Shown here: positions 21,361-24,648 of the stretch, in pieces
Position numbering within the stretch: the stretch's first letter is position 1
How the letters are laid out: every line of letters starts with the position of its first letter
Source of the DNA: an uncultured Collinsella sp.
GTDB taxonomy: Bacteria > Actinomycetota > Coriobacteriia > Coriobacteriales > Coriobacteriaceae
Direction: 5' to 3'
DNA length: 24,648 nucleotides
Assembly: GCA_958419975.1 (NCBI GenBank)
Contig: CATZIG010000008.1
Span: forward strand, 1-24,648
Made by a program: the position numbers and the translations under genes
The notes under the pieces: generated by a model
Databases searched by the model: none
Seen by the model: only the letters and a program-made list of their open reading frames with translations
Told to the model about the DNA's origin: nothing

Positions 21361-21434
21361 TGGCTGGGATGGAGGGAGTCGAACCCCCATTGACGGAACC
21401 AGAATCCGCTGTCCTGCCATTAGACGACATCCCA
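21361..21434 (-). tRNA. tRNA-Gln (anticodon CTG)
   Basis: Minus-strand cloverleaf: acceptor TGGGATG/CATCCCA, anticodon loop TTCTGGT (anticodon CTG, reads CAG), T arm GGGGG-TTCGACT-CCCTC, discriminator G and encoded CCA. It lies 17 bp upstream of tRNA-Glu in one transcript. Confidence 0.95.
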
Positions 21435-21478
21435 ATGACTGCATCGCTGCGCTCGGCTGTGCCTTTGCGCAAGAAAGA

Positions 21479-21507
21479 AATATACGGGAAGTCTCGCCGT
21501 GACGCAA
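21479..21507 (-). promoter_or_regulatory. tRNA promoter
   Basis: On the minus strand, TTGCGT (-35, 21502-21507) and TATATT (-10, 21479-21484) are exactly 17 bp apart, about 45 bp before tRNA-Gln. Confidence 0.65.
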
Positions 21508-21710
21508 GCCCCAATTTTGACTTTTTTGAAATTCAGTCAAATTGGCCTAATTTAGTCCAACCCGTGAAGGACCTGTGAAGCCGACCGCTGTACACGAAGG
21601 GCAAAACGCCGCGAGCGGTAGCCGTCAACCGTTGGCAGATTCTACCGCGAAAACGATAGCACCAGGCAACACAATCGAAGTATCAATGATCACGTAGATA
21701 TCGAGGCGCC

Positions 21711-22121
21711 ATGGACGAAGAGCTTGATTACCTATGGGAGACCCTGGGCCTTGAGATCACTGCCGACCTCTGGCCCGAACGGGACAAAATCCATCCCACA
21801 CTGCGCCCCGCCATTACTGTGGTGCAGGCAAAATACCGCCGTGCATCCTTTTTGATCATGCGGATGTCATGGCACGCGGGACTCCCCGACCTTAAGCGAA
21901 TCCAGGCAAGCCTCGTCGAGTTGTCCGGTATGCCGACCGTCATATCCGAGGCGCACCTGGAGCAGCGCCAGCGCGAGCGACTGCAACAGCAGCGGATTCC
22001 CTTTATCTGCCCCGGCGTTCAGGCATATCTGCCCTTTATGGACGAGGAGTACTGGAGCGGCAAGCCCAACAAACACGTAAAGGTCTACGATCCGCACGAA
22101 TGGGCACAGCTGGCGGACTGA
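21711..22121 (+). CDS. hypothetical protein resembling the N-terminal domain of a MarR-like regulator family
   Basis: A 136-residue soluble protein. The segment RLQQQRIPFICPGVQAYLPFMD resembles the IPFIVPG-Q-Y-P segment that, from memory, precedes the winged helix in a MarR-like family of Firmicutes and Coriobacteria. Here the protein stops soon after (EWAQLAD), so the DNA-binding winged helix seems missing. It could be a natural single-domain protein, a partner of a full-length regulator, or a truncated gene; the stop is clean and the codon use is normal. The ATG at 21711 has GAGG about 6 nt upstream. A 50-bp palindrome follows just after it. Function is unknown and the family match is tentative. 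Confidence 0.65.
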   Translation: MDEELDYLWETLGLEITADLWPERDKIHPTLRPAITVVQAKYRRASFLIMRMSWHAGLPDLKRIQASLVELSGMPTVISEAHLEQRQRERLQQQRIPFICPGVQAYLPFMDEEYWSGKPNKHVKVYDPHEWAQLAD

Positions 22122-22138
22122 CTGGGGCAGGCCCGCCG

Positions 22139-22188
22139 GCGGAAAGTGCGTCCCACCCTGAGCACTCAAAACGGGTCGCACTTTCCGC
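22139..22188. repeat. GCGGAAAGTGCG inverted repeat
   Basis: Arms 22139-22154 and 22173-22188 pair over 16 bp with one mismatch around an 18-nt loop. It lies between two converging genes and may serve as a transcription end for both, though T-tracts are missing. Confidence 0.8.
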
Positions 22189-22193
22189 AGCCG

Positions 22194-22553
22194 CTACAGC
22201 AACGCCTCGGCCCAAGCCGATTCCCTAAAGCCGGGAATCGCAAAGTCGTCTCCCACCAGCAGCGGACGCTTGACCAGCATGCCGTCGGTCGCCAGCAGCT
22301 CGTAGCACTCCCGATCCGTCATGCCCGCATCCAGACGCGCCTTCAGGCCCAGCTCTCGATATTTCATGCCCGACGAATTAAAGAAGCGCCGCACCGGCAG
22401 CCCCGAACGAGCAATCCAGGTCGCAAGCTCATCAGCCGTGGGATTATCCAAAACGATATCGCGATCGATATACTCTACCCCATGTTCGTCCAGCCATGCC
22501 TTGGCCTTCTTACAGGTCGAGCACTTGGGATATTCAGCAAACAGTACGGTCAT
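22194..22553 (-). CDS. ArsC/Spx-family thioredoxin-fold protein
   Basis: A 119-residue protein of the arsenate reductase family. CSTCKKAKAWLDEHG near the N-terminus has the CxxC pair (redox switch in Spx/MgsR-like members), followed by VEYIDRDIVLDNPT and the family LPVRRFFNSSGMKYRELGLK segment. The end reads LLATDGMLVKRPLLVGDD with the typical KRPL. Such proteins either reduce arsenate or, in Spx, bind RNA polymerase. No arsenic genes are near, so a general redox or regulatory role is more likely than arsenate reduction. The ATG at 22553 has GGAGG 6 nt upstream, so the longer frame to 22592 is rejected. Confidence 0.85.
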   Translation of the reverse strand: MTVLFAEYPKCSTCKKAKAWLDEHGVEYIDRDIVLDNPTADELATWIARSGLPVRRFFNSSGMKYRELGLKARLDAGMTDRECYELLATDGMLVKRPLLVGDDFAIPGFRESAWAEALL

Positions 22554-22645
22554 GGGAATCCTCCGAATATAGATCGGCCAACGCAGGCACACGCCACACG
22601 AGGCGCCTTCGTATGATGGGCCAATTGTAGCCCGCGGGTCACACG

Positions 22646-23698
22646 TTAAACGAACCGTACCCCGAATCCGCGCTTGATAAACGGCAGCAGTTCCATTGCC
22701 TCGGGCGTGATATGGCCCGCAACGTTCATGCGCTCGTCACCGGGAAGATCGACCCGCGCAATCTCAAGCTCGCCTTCGTAGCGCCCATATCCGCTATTGC
22801 TCACAGCGATCGACCCCGCCTTTCGCGGCAGGCCGGCTCCGGCATCCGTCGGCACGGAATCCGGCTTAAGCTTCGTACGTGACTCCTGAGACCTAAAGAT
22901 GAGGACACTCGAGTCGGGCCGGTCGTGATGAATCTGCCCGCGCACATAGGCATAACCGGGCTCAAGCTCGCATTGCAGGTCCACGTATCCGGCGGAAACT
23001 TGAGCAAACTGCGCCCAGCCCGCATCGGATAGATCGGGGTCGCCGACCAACACAATGTCGCAATCGGCGCCATGTGCAAGCTCAAGCATATTGAGAGCAA
23101 CCTTTGACGCGCGACCGCGCTGCGCCTCGACCGTCGGCAGTCCCTCGAAAACCGGCCCGCGAACGTTAGCATCACCCGGCACAAAAGCCATGATTTCGAA
23201 TCCAAGCGCCGCAAGACGAAGATTCGTCCGAGCAACATCTTCAAGAGCTAAACCGGTATAAGGCTTGGGGTAAAAATTGTGGCAGGCGGCAAAACGAGTC
23301 ACATCGGCACCGGCCTCACGCCACGATGCGATTTCATCAGAACTCACCGTCGATGCATTGACCACAATGCGAAATACACCGGACAGCTCCGCGACCCGCT
23401 GGGCGCTAAAGCCATAGTCCAAACGAAGGTATTCCAACCCCAGATCGCGCAGGTCCTCAATGCGCTCAAGCCCGAGCAAATCGCACGTGCGAGGCCCCAC
23501 ATCGGCAATGAGCGCAATGCCGCGGGCGGAAAGCAGCGACAGCACATGACGGACCTTATCGGCATACGCCGCTCCCCCATCCTCGGGAATATGCAGCGAG
23601 GTGAACGCATAGCGCGCACCCGCCGCGGCACCACGCTCAATCGTCCGCTCAATATCCTGCAGAGGGCTGGAAAGATAAATCGAAATACCCGTTTTCAC
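22646..23698 (-). CDS. mupG: MupG-type 6-phospho-N-acetylmuramidase (DUF871)
   Basis: A 350-residue TIM-barrel protein of the DUF871/MupG family. It opens with GISIYLSS, then RYAFTSLHIPE, ADVGPRTCDLLG, LRLDYGF and the family segment FAACHNFYPKPYTGL (HNFYP). The C-terminal ~110 residues form the cyclophilin-like part (VRGQIHHDRPDSSVLIFRS, GERMNVAGHI). MupG of S. aureus cleaves MurNAc-6-phosphate-GlcNAc after PTS uptake. The GTG at 23698 has AGGAG 9 nt upstream. It lies 117 bp downstream of a PTS EIIC gene on the same strand, which fits import and cleavage of peptidoglycan sugars. A terminator-like hairpin separates the two, with no room for a clear promoter after it, so expression may depend on read-through. 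Confidence 0.85.
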   Translation of the reverse strand: MKTGISIYLSSPLQDIERTIERGAAAGARYAFTSLHIPEDGGAAYADKVRHVLSLLSARGIALIADVGPRTCDLLGLERIEDLRDLGLEYLRLDYGFSAQRVAELSGVFRIVVNASTVSSDEIASWREAGADVTRFAACHNFYPKPYTGLALEDVARTNLRLAALGFEIMAFVPGDANVRGPVFEGLPTVEAQRGRASKVALNMLELAHGADCDIVLVGDPDLSDAGWAQFAQVSAGYVDLQCELEPGYAYVRGQIHHDRPDSSVLIFRSQESRTKLKPDSVPTDAGAGLPRKAGSIAVSNSGYGRYEGELEIARVDLPGDERMNVAGHITPEAMELLPFIKRGFGVRFV

Positions 23699-23714
23699 GC
23701 TTCAACGCTCCTTT

Positions 23715-23748
23715 AAAAAAGGCCGGCGGAGCAGTTAGCCCCGCCGGC
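23715..23748 (-). terminator. intrinsic terminator or attenuator between the PTS gene and mupG
   Basis: Minus-strand stem GCCGGCGG/CCGCCGGC followed by six T, ending about 3 nt before the mupG ribosome binding site. A second hairpin (CGCGAGCC/GGCTCGCG, 23781-23807) lies between it and the PTS stop. Confidence 0.8.
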
Positions 23749-23815
23749 ACAACCATAGCATCAAGAAATCTGCCGCGCACCGCGAGCCCCGAGCAACACG
23801 GCTCGCGATATCAAA

Positions 23816-24648
23816 CTACTCGCCAAAGAACTCGTTGATCTTCTGCTCGTCGACACCGAAGAACCACGTCAGGACAAAGCCGGCGGCATAGGCAAGCAGC
23901 ATAGCGGCAACGTAGCCGAGCTGCTGGCCAGGAACGACGATCAGCAGGCCAAACAGACCGGAAACGCCCTGAGAAACCGTGCCGATGTGAAGCAGCGCCG
24001 CGAGCGCGCCGCCAAATCCGGCACCCAGGCAGGCCGTCACAAACGGACGAACGAGCGGCAGCGTAACAGCATACATCAGAGGCTCTCCCACACCCAGGAT
24101 TCCAACGGGAATGGACTCTGCGACGTACTTCTTGAGCTTGGCGTTCTTGGTCTTAAAGTACAGCGCCAAACCGGCACCGACCTGGCCGCCGCCAGCCATC
24201 ATAAGGATGGGAAGCAGGTAATTGATACCCTTGGTAGCGCCGTCGGGATCGTTGAGCATAGCGTGGATCGGCGTGAGCGCCTGATGCAGGCCGACGGAAA
24301 CCAGCGGCAAGAAGCCTGCCGACAGGATATAGCCGCCCAGGACGCCCAGCTTCTCGAAGATAAAGGTCAAAACGCTAAAGATGGCAGTCGTCAGCCATGC
24401 GCCAACCGGCTGGATGACGAGCATCAGAGCAAAGGCGCCGATGATGAGCACCAGCAGCGGAGACAAGAACGTGTCGAGTGCGTTGGGCATAACCTTGCGA
24501 ATCTGACGCTCCATCCAGGCAAAAAATGCGCCAGCGATGAGAGCCGCGATCATGCCGCCCGCTGCGGGGTTGTACTGCGCACTGGTGAGCGGCAGCAGAA
24601 TGGCAGTGGCAGGATCAGCCGCGCCAGGCGCAAGCAGGGGCATGGCAC
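23816..24648 (-). CDS. PTS sugar transporter EIIC, glucose/sucrose superfamily (5' partial)
   Basis: The C-terminal ~277 residues of a PTS membrane permease; the 5' end lies beyond the window. About seven hydrophobic segments are visible. Key motifs are LHQALTPIHAMLND and the GVGEPLMYAVTLPL loop, matching the GEP sugar-binding loop of EIIC proteins of the glucose/sucrose/beta-glucoside/MurNAc group. The EIIB domain, if fused, would be outside the window, and no EIIA follows. It imports a sugar and phosphorylates it as it crosses. The adjacent mupG gene suggests MurNAc or MurNAc-GlcNAc as substrate (MurP-like), but sucrose or trehalose permeases share these motifs. No murQ or murR is in view. 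Confidence 0.88.
   Translation of the reverse strand, partial: AMPLLAPGAADPATAILLPLTSAQYNPAAGGMIAALIAGAFFAWMERQIRKVMPNALDTFLSPLLVLIIGAFALMLVIQPVGAWLTTAIFSVLTFIFEKLGVLGGYILSAGFLPLVSVGLHQALTPIHAMLNDPDGATKGINYLLPILMMAGGGQVGAGLALYFKTKNAKLKKYVAESIPVGILGVGEPLMYAVTLPLVRPFVTACLGAGFGGALAALLHIGTVSQGVSGLFGLLIVVPGQQLGYVAAMLLAYAAGFVLTWFFGVDEQKINEFFGE

Noticed and set aside
22194..22553. Arsenate resistance locus
   Set aside because: The ArsC/Spx fold alone is not evidence of arsenic function; no arsB, arsR or acr3 gene is near.

Overview
The window looks like chromosomal DNA from a Coriobacteriia member, most likely Collinsella or a close relative. This rests on high G+C, strong GAGGAG-type ribosome binding sites, CCA-encoded tRNAs, the gene set (DUF6273 receptor kinase, Hrb-like redox pair, MupG/PTS, CsoR copper operon) and unusually dense intergenic palindromes. 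The genus is an inference; no 16S gene is present. I see no phage, insertion sequence or CRISPR.

Layout. 1-2315: tail of an unknown gene, then a membrane Ser/Thr kinase with an outside sensor domain. 2600-5846: copper module on the plus strand (CsoR-type operator, copA, structured element, copZ, 24-bp palindrome, csoR). 5993-6466: small membrane zinc-ribbon protein. 6559-10363: minus-strand amidohydrolase, PD-(D/E)XK nuclease-like protein and an unknown protein. 10774-16923: gltD and gltB; gltB is broken by an apparent internal deletion and frameshift. 17287-18543: Nramp metal transporter. 18853-21434 (minus strand): rubredoxin, flavin reductase, smpB, TPR gene, tRNA-Glu and tRNA-Gln. 21711-22121: lone domain protein. 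22194-24648 (minus strand): ArsC/Spx-like protein, MupG-type phospho-muramidase and a PTS EIIC that runs off the window.

The most striking feature is a family of twelve palindromic elements, each exactly 57 bp: 15-bp arms (consensus GTCTCGATCTGTAAC and its complement) around a 27-bp oriented core. They occur singly or in tandem with a strict 80/81-bp period. Clusters sit next to stop codons, and six copies bracket the nuclease-like gene. At least four other palindrome families lie in the intergenic gaps. Together they suggest an active or ancient palindrome-dispersal or palindrome-binding system that standard feature types do not describe.

Functional links: copA, copZ and csoR form a copper-sensing and export unit. 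Rubredoxin and flavin reductase look like a split form of the anaerobe oxygen/NO-detoxifying electron carrier Hrb. MupG and the PTS EIIC suggest uptake and cleavage of a MurNAc-containing sugar from peptidoglycan turnover. The TPR gene and smpB overlap and are probably translationally coupled.
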